A DNA stretch of 64,000 bases from Bacillus safensis (GTDB lineage: Bacteria > Bacillota > Bacilli > Bacillales > Bacillaceae). Both the position numbers and the translations under genes were made by a program. The DNA lies in NCBI GenBank assembly GCA_030159235.1, contig BSBG01000001.1:773617-837616 (forward strand). Reading direction: 5' to 3'. Below the pieces are notes generated by a model. It was not told the DNA's origin, searched no databases, and worked only from the letters and a program-made list of their open reading frames with translations. Shown here one piece after another: positions 39,624 through 49,724 of this stretch (position 1 is the first letter of the stretch; the number at the start of each line of letters is the position of its first letter).

Positions 39624-39674
39624 TTTGTGACCAATAGTTACTTAAACTCCGCTTTTTTTCAATATTGTCACAAA
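39624..39674. promoter_or_regulatory. Long-spaced inverted repeat upstream of the pseudo-lipase gene
   Basis: TTTGTGACCAATA (39624-39636) and TATTGTCACAAA (39663-39674) are inverted copies with a one-base bulge and 26 bp between them. It is about 100 bp before the next start codon and may be an operator. The rest of 39481-39774 shows no gene. Confidence 0.4.
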
Positions 39675-39774
39675 CACTGTAGGTCAAAAGGTTTTTATTG
39701 GTAGAACGCTGTGGTTTTTCCATATTTTTTGATTTATGATATCTGCATAAATGTTATATGAGGGAGCAGGTACG

Positions 39775-41094
39775 ATGGTCAATCGAAAGGATAGATTAAC
39801 TGATCAAGAATATAAAATCATATCCGATCATGCTGGAAACATAAACAACTACCAGCAGCACCATACGATAGAAATAGGTCAGCAAACGCTCACTGTCCAC
39901 GATTTTCTAAAAATCGATCATAAATTATATGGTTTAACGATGCAGCCTGAGCAAGCAGACGAATTCATCGTTGCTTTTCACTGTCCGCTGCCAGATCAAA
40001 TGACGGTGACATCACCACAAGATGTGCACAACGCAGCACAGTCATTGCTCAAAACGGATTATGCCTATCCAATTGAAAGAAAGTCCCTTGACAGCAATCA
40101 AGAGCATGTCTTTTTTAAAGGGAAGGAATACATAGAGCAAGTCAGTCAAAAGCATCCAAATGCAGGTATCTATCTCACTGGACAAGCCCTTGCCGGTGCT
40201 GTTTGTGCTTATGTTGCAACAGAGCAGCCAACTGTTAAAAAAGCTGTCACCTTTGATAGTCCGAATATATGGAGCAGCCTGTCTCCTTCCATTCAGCAGA
40301 AGGCGCAGCAAGGTCAATACACACATATACTGACTGAATATATTCAGCCTAGTCATTACGTCGGTTTACTCAATCGTCATGATCATGGAGTAGGTCAAGT
40401 CAAGTACACCGTATCGCCACGGCATCAAGGCTCAGTCCAAGAATCTGCTAAATACAAAAAAAGAGAAATTGACACCTTTTTAAAATCTGCTTTTGCGTCT
40501 ATGAATGTAGAATGGAACGAATCCTTTGATACAAATGCCTTTTTAGCGCTCGTTTCTGGAGAATTCAAAGTAAATGGATATTCATTCCATTCAAATGGAT
40601 CTGCCCATATTTTAGATGAACAGCTTGATCATAATACGAGTTTTACAGCCATGCTGCTGCAAGAAATTCATTCAGGACGTGCATATGCACAAAGTGGACT
40701 TGAAATTATCATAAAATCCCATTTACTTAAAAATTCCTCCTATGATCTGCAAGGTATTATCGATCATGAGGTACACACTGTATTCGAGAAAATCGATGGG
40801 ATTGATGAAAGCGTAAAAGACGCCGTCCGCCATGTAAAACAAGAGCTCAAAGGACTCGTCGGCTTTGGCCACTATGATTTGTTAAGTCATAGTGATGTAG
40901 AAGCACTGGTAGAGGAAGTTAGGATGGAACAAACGCATTCCTCCTTTTATTCACATGAAAAACAACTGAATGCCTTGTACACCCTGAGGGATTACGAACA
41001 AGAGCTTTCAATCCTTTCAAGACATATGTACACAATGGGTGATGACTACGCCAAGGCAGATAGACGCCTTGCGATGCAAATAGGAATTCATTAA
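39775..41094 (+). CDS. Lipase-fold protein with lost nucleophile
   Basis: A 439-aa cytoplasmic-looking protein (no signal peptide). Residues 40-190 resemble class-3 lipase/DUF2974-type alpha/beta hydrolases: IYLTGQALAGAVCAYVA followed by KKAVTFDSPNIW is the usual elbow-helix-strand arrangement, but the expected G-H-S-L-G-G reads GQALAG. The nucleophile Ser is Ala (codon GCC) and the preceding His is Gln. The C-terminal half (about 250-439) is helical. The start at 39775 follows GGGAGCAGG; the ATG at 39751 has no ribosome site. It forms a two-gene unit with the next gene. Confidence 0.65.
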   Translation: MVNRKDRLTDQEYKIISDHAGNINNYQQHHTIEIGQQTLTVHDFLKIDHKLYGLTMQPEQADEFIVAFHCPLPDQMTVTSPQDVHNAAQSLLKTDYAYPIERKSLDSNQEHVFFKGKEYIEQVSQKHPNAGIYLTGQALAGAVCAYVATEQPTVKKAVTFDSPNIWSSLSPSIQQKAQQGQYTHILTEYIQPSHYVGLLNRHDHGVGQVKYTVSPRHQGSVQESAKYKKREIDTFLKSAFASMNVEWNESFDTNAFLALVSGEFKVNGYSFHSNGSAHILDEQLDHNTSFTAMLLQEIHSGRAYAQSGLEIIIKSHLLKNSSYDLQGIIDHEVHTVFEKIDGIDESVKDAVRHVKQELKGLVGFGHYDLLSHSDVEALVEEVRMEQTHSSFYSHEKQLNALYTLRDYEQELSILSRHMYTMGDDYAKADRRLAMQIGIH

Positions 41095-41109
41095 GAAAGG
41101 AGTCACCGC

Positions 41110-41520
41110 ATGATCAATCAAAATAAACCTCCTAGTGACGCCCAGCGTTTCTTGCAAAATGTAAGTGCCCGCCGCACCATGTCTGTATTCGAAAATCAAT
41201 CGGCACCACACACACAAACACAGTCTCCTGAAGAAATAGCCGCCATACAGGCCATGCGTAGAGAAGGACAACGAAAGGATCTAAAACGGCTGCTCAAAAT
41301 GCGGTTGCATGACGAATTAGCAAACACACGCGTGCACTTGGAGTATCAATTGTCTAAAACAGAAGACCTGATAAACCAGACGACCATTGTCAAACAACAC
41401 ATCTCCCAGCATTTAAAGGGACAGGCCATTTCAGAATTAGAGGAACGCCTCCAGCGTCTCAAGCAAATGCCTGTCTATGATGATATCAAAGACGCTATTG
41501 ATTCCATTCAGATCAAATAA
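41110..41520 (+). CDS. Small coiled-coil protein, partner of upstream gene
   Basis: A 136-aa charged helical protein. It has an N-terminal polar region (1-45) and probable coiled coils at about 50-85 and 95-125. No family recognised. AAAGGAG precedes the ATG, which lies 15 bp after the pseudo-lipase stop, and one terminator serves both. A partner or regulatory role for the upstream protein is inference from context. Confidence 0.65.
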   Translation: MINQNKPPSDAQRFLQNVSARRTMSVFENQSAPHTQTQSPEEIAAIQAMRREGQRKDLKRLLKMRLHDELANTRVHLEYQLSKTEDLINQTTIVKQHISQHLKGQAISELEERLQRLKQMPVYDDIKDAIDSIQIK

Positions 41521-41555
41521 GCACAGCTCTTAAAGAGAGGTGCTTATTTTATTTT
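41517..41555. terminator. Terminator between convergent units
   Basis: ATAAGCAC (41517-41524) pairs with GTGCTTAT (41540-41547), with an inner CTCTT/AAGAG stem, then TTTATTTT. It overlaps the upstream stop codon and the end of the convergent yyaD. Confidence 0.8.
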
Positions 41556-42593
41556 ATCAATATAATTTTTAGAGCGAGAAAATATCTTTTTACTTAGAAT
41601 CGGATAGAGCATTAAGCAGACGAGCAAATAAAGATTCAATAAACTATAAATCGGATACAAGAAAGCAATCAAATCGGCAAATCCAAGAGATGTTAAAGGT
41701 GCCATCAAAAGCAGCATCACCAATACAATCAGCCAGCGAGGCATCCGTACTAAAGAAAGCATTCGACTGGATAATCCAAATAAACCTGCGGCCGTTGTTG
41801 TATAAATTGCGAGACAAAGGACAACGGTCATAAACACAAACAATGACGTCGGCGCCCCTTCTAAGACTGTAAACAAAGGAATTCCCTCTGCTGAAAGGCT
41901 CCCAGAAATATCAACCAGTATTTCGTTATACACGTACGAGATGACACCAAAAATGAGACCGCTTAATATACTCGCCACTTTGGCTTCACCGAGTCCTTTC
42001 ATTTCTTTCCCAACCGAAGACAGCACAGCCACCACGGATAATATATTCAAAGAAGCAAAGACAATGCTGGCAGGCCAGTTGTACTGCTGCCCAAAATCAA
42101 TTCGCCACATATGATCATGGTTCATATAATAAAAAACAAACGCATAGATGAGCCCCACGACCAAAATTGGTATAATGAAAGCATTCACAGATAAAAGCCC
42201 TTTCACATCCCAGAAAAAAATCATAAATGAAAACAAACAAAACGCACCGATGCCAATCCAAAAAGGTACATGATACATCTCAAGAGTCACCCCGCCGCCG
42301 GCAATCATGACCGTCGTTGTCGTGAATAAATAAAGGACAATTAGAACGTCATACACCTTAGCCAGCCATGGACCAACAAGCCGTTCCAACACTGGTACAA
42401 AGTGATCGGCACGCACCTCATAACTGATTTTTAACACCACATAAGTAGACAGCATAAACATCAATGTAAACAGTAGAATGGCTAGTCCACTATCAATGCC
42501 AAAAAATTGCCAAATTTCCTGGCCGGAAGCATATCCCGCTCCTATTAAGCTTCCTAAAATTAAAAGCGTCCACCTTGAACCAGCCTTCCACAC
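41544..42593 (-). CDS. yyaD: YyaD-like membrane protein (YkvI family)
   Basis: A 349-aa polytopic membrane protein with about ten hydrophobic segments and the opening ILGSLIGAGYASGQEIWQFF typical of the YkvI group of transporter-like proteins. Its place between spo0J and ychF, next to yyaC, matches B. subtilis yyaD, a sporulation-associated gene. GAGG is spaced 8 nt from the GTG at 42593; the GTG at 42602 and ATG at 42599 lie too close to it. Confidence 0.72.
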   Translation of the reverse strand: MWKAGSRWTLLILGSLIGAGYASGQEIWQFFGIDSGLAILLFTLMFMLSTYVVLKISYEVRADHFVPVLERLVGPWLAKVYDVLIVLYLFTTTTVMIAGGGVTLEMYHVPFWIGIGAFCLFSFMIFFWDVKGLLSVNAFIIPILVVGLIYAFVFYYMNHDHMWRIDFGQQYNWPASIVFASLNILSVVAVLSSVGKEMKGLGEAKVASILSGLIFGVISYVYNEILVDISGSLSAEGIPLFTVLEGAPTSLFVFMTVVLCLAIYTTTAAGLFGLSSRMLSLVRMPRWLIVLVMLLLMAPLTSLGFADLIAFLYPIYSLLNLYLLVCLMLYPILSKKIFSRSKNYIDKIK

Positions 42594-42671
42594 AATCATC
42601 ACCTCATAGGTATAGAATTAAGCTTGTTTCCGTATACTGTTACTAACTACTATGACAAGGAAGTGAGACCT

Positions 42672-43298
42672 ATGAATAGCAAGAACGGTCTTTTTTTTAG
42701 AAATAGGGTGAAAGAATACGTGTCCCATACGGATACAAATGCCATTCAACAGCTTAAAAGTATTTTATTCTCACATCTTCAGAAAGCAGGAAAAAGACCC
42801 GTTGCCATCGTTTGTATCGGTACAGACCGCTCAACTGGCGACTCTCTAGGTCCACTTGTTGGTACAAAGCTTTCAGGGCTAGATTTGAAAAAGCTCCATG
42901 TATACGGAACACTCTCTGACCCAGTGCATGCAGTCAATTTAAAAGAAAAGCTCGCTGAAATTGAACAAGCTCATAAACATCCATTTATTGTAGCAGTTGA
43001 TGCCTGTCTAGGAAGAGTGAAAAGTGTAGGTTCCTTCCAAATAGGAGATGGGCCGTTAAAGCCTGGAGCAGGTGTGCAAAAGGAATTGCCAGAGGTCGGA
43101 GATATTCATATTAATGGGATCGTCAATGTGAGTGGTTTCATGGAATACTTCGTTCTCCAAAATACACGTCTTCATCTTGTCATGTCTATGGCCAATACAC
43201 TTTCTGAAAGTCTATCTCACATTGACCAAATGGATTGGACGAGAGAAAAAAGCCGATCTCTCTTCACCCCTATTCAAAATATCACTGGGAGAATATAA
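42672..43298 (+). CDS. yyaC: YyaC, DUF1256 GPR-like sporulation protein
   Basis: A 208-aa protein of the DUF1256 (germination-protease-like) family. CIGTDRSTGDSLGPLVG and VDACLGRVKSVGSF carry conserved acidic residues; INGIVNVSGFMEYFVLQ follows. B. subtilis YyaC is made during sporulation. The start at 42672 follows AAGGAAGTGAG. Divergent from yyaD with a 78-bp gap. Confidence 0.85.
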   Translation: MNSKNGLFFRNRVKEYVSHTDTNAIQQLKSILFSHLQKAGKRPVAIVCIGTDRSTGDSLGPLVGTKLSGLDLKKLHVYGTLSDPVHAVNLKEKLAEIEQAHKHPFIVAVDACLGRVKSVGSFQIGDGPLKPGAGVQKELPEVGDIHINGIVNVSGFMEYFVLQNTRLHLVMSMANTLSESLSHIDQMDWTREKSRSLFTPIQNITGRI

Positions 43299-43325
43299 AA
43301 AAGACCATCTCGTATCAAGATGGTC
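43297..43325 (-). terminator. Terminator after spo0J
   Basis: GACCATCT (43303-43310) / AGATGGTC (43318-43325); on the minus strand the stem is followed by TTTTTT. It overlaps the spo0J stop. Confidence 0.85.
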
Positions 43326-44178
43326 ACTCGGATGATTCCCTCGTAGAAAGCAATTCGAGAATTCTTTCTAAATCTTCGTTCGAGAGAAATTCAATCTCAA
43401 TTTTCCCTTTTTTCTTCTGTTTCTTGATCGTCACTGAAGTACCAAAGTAGTTTTGTAAGAAAGACTCTCTTTCTTTCAACACGCGATCCTTTGGTGCTTC
43501 TTTTTTCTGTGTTTCACGTGGAACATTTTCGTTTATCTGCTGAACAAGTTTCTCAACCTGACGTACGTTCAATCCCTCATCCACGACTTTCTTGACCAAT
43601 GGCGGTAGCTTCTTTTTGTTCTTTAAGCTAAGCAATGTCCGGCCATGCCCCATTGATAACGTGCCATCTGCAATCAGTTTTTGTACTTCATCCGGTAAAG
43701 TCAAAAGACGAAGATGGTTCGCAATATGAGGTCTGCTTTTCCCTAATCGCTTCGCTAGTTCTTCTTGCGTCACACTTAGATGATCTAGCAGGGAAGCATA
43801 GGCTTCCGCTTCCTCTAGTGGAGATAGATCCTCACGCTGCAGGTTTTCTAAAAGGGCAATTTCTCTCATCAGCGTTTCTGAAAACTCTCTAACGATCGCA
43901 GGAATGGTTGTCAGCCCGGCTTGTTGCGCTGCGCGAAAACGACGCTCGCCTGCTACAATGTCATATCCTTTAATCGATTTACGAACAATAATTGGCTGTA
44001 AAACACCGTGCTGCTGAATCGATTCTTTAAGATCAGACAATGCCTCATCATCAAACGTTTTCCTTGGCTGATACGGGTTCGGACGCAGATCCTTTAATTT
44101 AATTTCTTCAACCGTTTCTTCATTTGAGTCTACATTGTTAAATAGTGCATTAATACCCTTTCCAAGACCTTTAGCCAT
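43324..44178 (-). CDS. spo0J: Chromosome partitioning protein Spo0J (ParB)
   Basis: A 284-aa parS-binding CTPase clamp that loads SMC and stimulates Soj. The ParB N-terminal domain has [15 protein letters not shown] (CTP-binding GERR box), [13 protein letters not shown] and a helix-turn-helix ([20 protein letters not shown]); a C-terminal dimer domain follows. The family start MAKGLGKG sets the ATG at 44178, two codons inside the open frame. It overlaps soj by 8 bp and contains a parS. Confidence 0.96.
   Translation of the reverse strand: MAKGLGKGINALFNNVDSNEETVEEIKLKDLRPNPYQPRKTFDDEALSDLKESIQQHGVLQPIIVRKSIKGYDIVAGERRFRAAQQAGLTTIPAIVREFSETLMREIALLENLQREDLSPLEEAEAYASLLDHLSVTQEELAKRLGKSRPHIANHLRLLTLPDEVQKLIADGTLSMGHGRTLLSLKNKKKLPPLVKKVVDEGLNVRQVEKLVQQINENVPRETQKKEAPKDRVLKERESFLQNYFGTSVTIKKQKKKGKIEIEFLSNEDLERILELLSTRESSE
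43510..43525. promoter_or_regulatory. parS centromere site inside spo0J
   Basis: TGTTTCACGTGGAACA is a perfect reverse complement of the Bacillus parS TGTTCCACGTGAAACA. As in B. subtilis it lies in the spo0J coding region. Confidence 0.97.
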
Positions 44179-44932
44179 TCGCATCCACTTCCTTTGCTAA
44201 GTCTAAATAGACATCTGCACCTCTTGAACGTGGATCATACAAAATAATCGGCTTCCCATGACTAGGCGCTTCACTCAGTCTCACATTTCTCGGAATCACG
44301 GTCTGATAGACTTTATCTCTAAAGTATTTCTTCACTTCTTCGATAACCTGAATCCCAAGATTTGTTCGGGCATCAAGCATTGTCAGCAAGACACCTTCAA
44401 TGGCAAGATCGGTATTTAAATGTTTCTGCACGAGACGAACTGTGTTTAACAATTGACTCAAACCTTCAAGCGCATAATATTCGCACTGAACTGGTATTAA
44501 AACGGAATCGGATGCAGTTAACGCATTAATCGTCAGCAACCCAAGTGATGGCGGGCAGTCAATAATCATATAATCATAATTTTGCTTAACAGATTCAAGT
44601 GCTCTCTTCAGCCTCACTTCACGTGAGATCGTAGGCACAAGCTCTATTTCAGCCCCTGCAAGCTGTATCGTCGCAGGAATGACATCAAGATTTTCGACCT
44701 CTGTCGTCTTAATCACATCAAGAACATCTGCATCATCAACTAAAATATCGTACACACATTTCTCTACATCAGCCTTCTCAATCCCAATACCACTCGTGGC
44801 ATTGCCCTGCGGATCAATATCAACTAACAACACTCGTTTCCCTATGTATGCTAAACACGCACCCAAATTAACAGAAGTTGTCGTCTTCCCAACGCCGCCC
44901 TTCTGGTTGGTAATCGCTATGATTTTACCCAC
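44171..44932 (-). CDS. soj: Chromosome partitioning ATPase Soj (ParA)
   Basis: A 253-aa ParA/MinD-type ATPase that cooperates with Spo0J in origin segregation and controls DnaA. Deviant Walker [11 protein letters not shown] (9-18), then [11 protein letters not shown] and [10 protein letters not shown]. The frame opens 13 codons upstream at 44971, but the GTG at 44932 gives the family start MGKIIAIT and has GGTGA before it. Bases 44972-45127 are AT-rich with no other feature. Confidence 0.95.
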   Translation of the reverse strand: MGKIIAITNQKGGVGKTTTSVNLGACLAYIGKRVLLVDIDPQGNATSGIGIEKADVEKCVYDILVDDADVLDVIKTTEVENLDVIPATIQLAGAEIELVPTISREVRLKRALESVKQNYDYMIIDCPPSLGLLTINALTASDSVLIPVQCEYYALEGLSQLLNTVRLVQKHLNTDLAIEGVLLTMLDARTNLGIQVIEEVKKYFRDKVYQTVIPRNVRLSEAPSHGKPIILYDPRSRGADVYLDLAKEVDANG

Positions 44933-45127
44933 GATGTCACCCACTTTCAACTTAACAAGTTTCTCATTCATTCATACTTTCTATTCTATCAAAAAAAGTA
45001 TGAAACGTTTGCTTTTTTTGTTTCTCTATTATAAATTCGTCGGTGAATGTTGATTTTCGTACATGAATAAACGAATGAAAACACACATAATAATATATTA
45101 ATATATCTTTTTTGGGAATAGACATAC

Positions 45128-45160
45128 AACAAAACCCTCACTTCCATCAAAAGTGAGGGT
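45128..45160 (-). terminator. Terminator after the broken peptidase gene
   Basis: ACCCTCACTT (45134-45143) / AAGTGAGGGT (45151-45160), followed on the minus strand by TTTTGTTG. Confidence 0.88.
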
Positions 45161-45166
45161 CACATG

Positions 45167-45991
45167 TTAAAAGTTTAATTCACCGATTTTACGGCCTTCG
45201 CTCACAATGACCTTAGGAGTTACTGTTTTATAGCTTTTCTTATTTAAAAATCCATAGGGTGTCTTAATGGTAAATGTCGCATGTCCCAAAGCGTCCCCTG
45301 TTTTGCCATAGGCCTGCCACACAATCTTTGAACAATAAGTTGGGTCCAATGATTGAATTGACATGGTGATGGAGTAGCGGGCCATCGGATGACCTTTCAC
45401 ATAATCGTGTGCCCATTCCCCTGCTAAATCTGCCTTCTTCTCTTGATTAATCCGAATTACCTTTGTATTGGCACTATAGCGAAACCAGTTATGAATGGAA
45501 TCAAGTTGAGGATGCTACCGAAACCCTGGAATAGAAGCAAAGCTTTTCTCATTAATGACGATACCTGCATGTCCAACCAAACCCTTCACAGCATCAGTGG
45601 TTGTCACCAAGATATCTCCTTTTTTAGGGATAATATCGGTACCAGGATACGGTTTTCCTAAAAGGTGCTTGAGGGTGTGCGGCTTTTCATCCGTCACCAG
45701 CTCATCCTGCTTATTTTGTCGTAAACCATAGTTCTTCAAATCATCGTCAGCCGTAATCAAGTCGATCGAATCGTCGGAAGACGCATACTCTTGATTGAAT
45801 TGCTGTACAGTCACATCTTGAGAAACAACACCTTGCTTCTTCAGAACGTTCAATTCTTCGTTGGTCATCAGACTTTCTTCTGCATGAACCGTTGGCGATT
45901 TCACAGCATAGATTGTCGCTTCATTTGAAAAAAGAGAAAAAGAAAATAGAAAATAACAAATAATGGTGAAAATAGTCCTTTTCATTTTCAT
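45167..45991 (-). pseudogene. YycO/YiiX-type cysteine peptidase interrupted by one stop codon
   Basis: Two open pieces (45515-45991 and 45167-45514) lie in the same frame, separated only by a TAG at 45515-45517 (codon 159 of about 274). Reading through gives a protein with an N-terminal hydrophobic signal segment, the permuted NlpC/P60-like motif KKGDILVTTTDAVKGLVGHA with His141, and TYCSKIVWQAY with Cys220. These resemble the catalytic His and Cys of YycO/YiiX cell-wall peptidases. The stop separates His from Cys, so the enzyme should be inactive. B. subtilis has no gene between noc and soj, so this is an insertion. Confidence 0.85.
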
Positions 45992-46073
45992 CGAGTAGAT
46001 GTCACCTCCCTCTCACTATGAATATCATATTTTACCAATTAGTAAACATGATGTATATAGGAAATAAAACAAA

Positions 46074-46107
46074 AAAAGCTGACGAGTGGCGCTCATCAGC
46101 TTTTTTC
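46074..46107 (-). terminator. Terminator after noc
   Basis: Interrupted stem AAAAGCTGA-GAG / CTC-TCAGCTTTT; on the minus strand it runs into T residues at the noc stop. Confidence 0.85.
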
Positions 46108-46982
46108 TATTTAGGAATTCGAATCGTTAATTGGATATATTCCTCAAACTCTTCTTCCTCGGTATTTATTTTAAGTCCACTGTCTTCTACCATATGGAGA
46201 GACTGACGAATGGTATTCATCGCAATTCGTGTATCACGACTAAACGCCTTACGTTTTGGCTTCGGTTTGCGATCTGTTTTTTGTTCAAGCATCTTCACTA
46301 CACGCTCTTCAGTCTGTTTCACATTCAACTGCTTTTCGATGATTTCCTGCAATAGCGCGATTTGTAATTCTGGAAGCTTTAGGGGCACAAGTGAACGTGC
46401 ATGCCTCTCTGAGATTTTTTTCTCTAAAATGGCCTGTTGTACCTCTTCAGGTAACTTTAAAAGTCTTAATTTGTTTGCAACAGTTGATTGTCCCTTGCCT
46501 AGACGCTGAGCAAGCGCTTCCTGTGTTAAATCATGAAGCTCTAAAAGACGTGCATAAGCATGAGCCTCTTCAATAGCAGACAGCTCTTCTCTTTGCAAAT
46601 TTTCAATTAATGCCACAGATGCCGTTTCTGTATCAGTAAAATCTTTTATAATAGCGGGGATTTTCTCCCATTGAAGAGTCTGTACCGCTCTCCAACGTCT
46701 TTCGCCGGCGATCAGTTCATATTTTCCTTCTTCTTCTGTTGGTCTAACAACAATCGGTTGGATAATGCCATGGGTATGAATCGTCGTGGCCAGCTCATGT
46801 ATCTTTTCTTCTGAAAAAATGGTGCGTGGCTGAAAACGGTTTGGCATAATTGTGTCGACCGGGAGCTCCTGTATCTCTTCCTTTAATGTATCATGCTCAG
46901 CAATCTCTGCCTCTATTTCGGTTTCACGCTCAGGATGTTCTTTGTCACCCAGCCCGAAGAAGCGTGAGAGTGAATGCTTCAT
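46107..46982 (-). CDS. noc: Nucleoid occlusion protein Noc
   Basis: A 291-aa ParB paralog that binds NBS sites and the membrane and blocks division over the nucleoid. The N-terminus [16 protein letters not shown] is the amphipathic membrane-targeting helix known for Noc. [12 protein letters not shown] is the CTP box, and [20 protein letters not shown] the HTH. No match to the Noc site ATTTCCCGGGAAAT was seen in this window. Confidence 0.95.
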   Translation of the reverse strand: MKHSLSRFFGLGDKEHPERETEIEAEIAEHDTLKEEIQELPVDTIMPNRFQPRTIFSEEKIHELATTIHTHGIIQPIVVRPTEEEGKYELIAGERRWRAVQTLQWEKIPAIIKDFTDTETASVALIENLQREELSAIEEAHAYARLLELHDLTQEALAQRLGKGQSTVANKLRLLKLPEEVQQAILEKKISERHARSLVPLKLPELQIALLQEIIEKQLNVKQTEERVVKMLEQKTDRKPKPKRKAFSRDTRIAMNTIRQSLHMVEDSGLKINTEEEEFEEYIQLTIRIPK

Positions 46983-47087
46983 GAACCTACACCACCTTTA
47001 AAAACTACCTTTTTATAATTCTATTTTCTCATGTTTTTTCCTTCTGTAAAATCATAAATATTGAAGAAAAAACGACCTTTTACATGA

Positions 47088-47807
47088 TCAACCTTCTATT
47101 GGTGATTTATTAGGTGTTCCTGGTTTTCTAGGATATTTTTTTGGTGTTTGCTTTTTCTTTTCAATGACAATGATGTTCCGTTCGCTTTCTTCTAAGGGAA
47201 GTACAAAGGAATGCTTTTCAATAACCTCTCCTCCGAGGACTGTGACAGCTTTTTTCCCTGCTTGCATTTCTTCATCAGCGGCAGATGCTTTTAAGGCAAC
47301 AAACAATCCTTCCTTTTTCACAAGAGGCAGACATAGTTCGCTCAAGACGGATAAACGCGCAACTGCTCTAGCAGTGACAAGGTCATAGCTTTCACGCTTT
47401 TCCTTGCGTTGTCCAAACGTCTCCGCACGATCATGATAAAAAGTAGTATCTTGTAAGTTTAACCCTTTTGCTAACTCATTGAGAAACGTAATTCGTTTCT
47501 GAAGAGAATCAACAATGGTCACATGTAGATGAGGGAAACAAATTTTAAGAGGAATGCTTGGGAAACCAGCACCAGCTCCAATATCACAAATCGTCGTCAC
47601 ATTGTGAAAATCAATAAAAAATGCTGCTGATATTGAATCATAAAAATGCTTTAAATACACTTCTTCCTTTTCAGTAATGGACGTTAGATTCATCTTCTCA
47701 TTCCATTCTACAAGCATGCGGAAGTAAGTTTCAAATTGTTCAAGCTGCACAGAAGAAAGAGTTATCTCTTTCTCCTCTAGTGCTGCTGTAAATTGTTCAA
47801 TGTTCAT
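47088..47807 (-). CDS. rsmG: 16S rRNA G527 methyltransferase RsmG
   Basis: A 239-aa SAM-dependent methyltransferase (GidB) that makes m7G in the 530 loop of 16S rRNA. Motif [18 protein letters not shown] near 75, then [11 protein letters not shown]. Basic Pro/Lys-rich C-terminal tail. It follows mnmG by 13 bp. Confidence 0.96.
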   Translation of the reverse strand: MNIEQFTAALEEKEITLSSVQLEQFETYFRMLVEWNEKMNLTSITEKEEVYLKHFYDSISAAFFIDFHNVTTICDIGAGAGFPSIPLKICFPHLHVTIVDSLQKRITFLNELAKGLNLQDTTFYHDRAETFGQRKEKRESYDLVTARAVARLSVLSELCLPLVKKEGLFVALKASAADEEMQAGKKAVTVLGGEVIEKHSFVLPLEESERNIIVIEKKKQTPKKYPRKPGTPNKSPIEG

Positions 47808-47820
47808 GCCGACATCCTTT

Positions 47821-49707
47821 CTATTCTGCTATCTTCGCAATACGGCCCTGCTCTAAATATACTAAAAGGATAGAAATATCAGCAGGGTTAACGCCTGAAA
47901 TACGAGAAGCCTGTGCAACAGAAAGCGGTCGGACTTCTTTCAGCTTTTGTTTCGCTTCAGTTGCAATCCCTTTAATGGCATCATAATCAATACGATCAGG
48001 AATCTTTTTGTTCTCCATTTTTTTCAGTTTTTCAACTTGCTGGAGTGACTTTTCAATATAACCTTCGTATTTAATTTGAATCTCTACCTGCTCACACACC
48101 TCAGAAGGAAGCGGCGTTTCAGCAGGAGCTAATTTCACAACAGATTCATAGTTCATTTCTGGTCGCTTCATCAAATCACTTGCGCGAATGCCATCCTTCA
48201 ACTCACTTCCACCAAGTGAACGAATAAATTCTTGTGTCTCTGCTGTAGGTTTAATGATGACAGAATATAAACGTTTTTTCTCTGCTTCAATGGCTTCTTT
48301 TTTCTGCTGGAATGCTTGGAATCTTTCTTCAGCAATTAATCCAATCTGATAGCCAAGTTCAGTTAATCTTAAATCAGCATTGTCATGACGTAGAAGTAGA
48401 CGATATTCAGCACGTGATGTCAAGAGACGGTAAGGTTCATTTGTTCCTTTTGTGACAAGGTCATCGATGAGAACACCGATATATGCATCAGATCGGCTTA
48501 AAATGACTTCTTCTTTACCTAATGCTTTTCTTCCTGCATTAATACCTGCCATAATTCCTTGACCTGCTGCTTCCTCATAACCAGACGTCCCATTAATTTG
48601 GCCGGCTGTATATAATCCAGAAATTTTCTTCGTCTCAAGTGTAGGCCACAACTGAGTAGGCACAATCGCATCATACTCGATGGCATAACCCGCTCTCATC
48701 ATTTGTACATTCTCGAGCCCCGGAATGGTTGAGAGCATGCGCTGCTGTACATCCTCCGGAAGACTTGTAGACAATCCTTGAACATAAACTTCCTGCGTAT
48801 TACGACCTTCTGGCTCTAAGAAAATTTGATGTCTCGGTTTATCATTGAAACGAACCACTTTATCTTCAATAGACGGGCAGTATCTAGGACCAGTTCCTTT
48901 AATCATACCTGAATACATTGGAGAACGGTGAAGATTTTCATCAATAATTTGATGTGTCTCTAAACTCGTGTAAGTTAACCAGCATGGCAGCTGATCTGTG
49001 ATATATTCAACCGTTTCATAGGAGAACGCACGAGGGACATCATCTCCAGGCTGAATTTCTGTCTTACTATAATCAATCGAGTGGCTATTCACTCGAGGAG
49101 GTGTTCCTGTTTTAAAGCGAACCAGATCGAATCCTAGCTCTGCTAAATGATCCGATAATTTAATTGAAGGCTGCTGATTATTTGGGCCGCTTGAATACGA
49201 TAGGTCCCCTAAAATAATGCGACCTTTTAAGAAAGTTCCCGTCGTTAATACAACAGACTTTGCACGATAGTTCGCCCCTGTTTGAGTAACAACACCTTTA
49301 CATTCATCATCTTCTACAATTAAATGATCCACCATACCTTGCAGCATTGTCAGGTTCGGTTCATTTTCCATTGTTTTTTTCATTTCATGCTGATATTGGA
49401 ACTTATCTGCTTGCGCTCTTAACGCACGGACAGCAGGCCCTTTCCCCGTATTCAGCATGCGCATTTGAATATGCGTCTTATCTATATTTCGTGCCATTTC
49501 TCCGCCTAAAGCATCAATTTCTCTGACGACAATCCCTTTTGCGGGGCCGCCTACAGACGGATTACATGGCATAAAAGCAACCATATCGAGGTTGATAGTC
49601 AATACAAGTGTTTTGGCGCCCTGTCTTGCAGAAGCAAGAGCAGCCTCAACTCCAGCATGACCGGCACCCACGACGATTACGTCATAATTGCCAGCTTCAT
49701 AACCCAT
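47821..49707 (-). CDS. mnmG: tRNA U34 modification FAD protein MnmG (GidA)
   Basis: A 628-aa flavoprotein that with MnmE makes carboxymethylaminomethyl-uridine at tRNA position 34. FAD-binding [10 protein letters not shown] near 14-23, conserved [12 protein letters not shown] and [20 protein letters not shown], and a helical C-terminal MnmE-contact domain. 17 bp downstream of mnmE. Confidence 0.97.
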   Translation of the reverse strand: MGYEAGNYDVIVVGAGHAGVEAALASARQGAKTLVLTINLDMVAFMPCNPSVGGPAKGIVVREIDALGGEMARNIDKTHIQMRMLNTGKGPAVRALRAQADKFQYQHEMKKTMENEPNLTMLQGMVDHLIVEDDECKGVVTQTGANYRAKSVVLTTGTFLKGRIILGDLSYSSGPNNQQPSIKLSDHLAELGFDLVRFKTGTPPRVNSHSIDYSKTEIQPGDDVPRAFSYETVEYITDQLPCWLTYTSLETHQIIDENLHRSPMYSGMIKGTGPRYCPSIEDKVVRFNDKPRHQIFLEPEGRNTQEVYVQGLSTSLPEDVQQRMLSTIPGLENVQMMRAGYAIEYDAIVPTQLWPTLETKKISGLYTAGQINGTSGYEEAAGQGIMAGINAGRKALGKEEVILSRSDAYIGVLIDDLVTKGTNEPYRLLTSRAEYRLLLRHDNADLRLTELGYQIGLIAEERFQAFQQKKEAIEAEKKRLYSVIIKPTAETQEFIRSLGGSELKDGIRASDLMKRPEMNYESVVKLAPAETPLPSEVCEQVEIQIKYEGYIEKSLQQVEKLKKMENKKIPDRIDYDAIKGIATEAKQKLKEVRPLSVAQASRISGVNPADISILLVYLEQGRIAKIAE

Positions 49708-49724
49708 TTCTTATGTTCCTCCCT

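Noticed and set aside
39624..39674. Rex operator call for the inverted repeat
   Set aside because: Rex sites have closely spaced half-sites; here the arms are 26 bp apart, so only a generic inverted repeat is reported.
45515..45517. TAG as a recoded codon (pyrrolysine or programmed read-through)
   Set aside because: Bacillus has no pyrrolysine system and no stimulatory structure was visible; a plain nonsense mutation is simpler.
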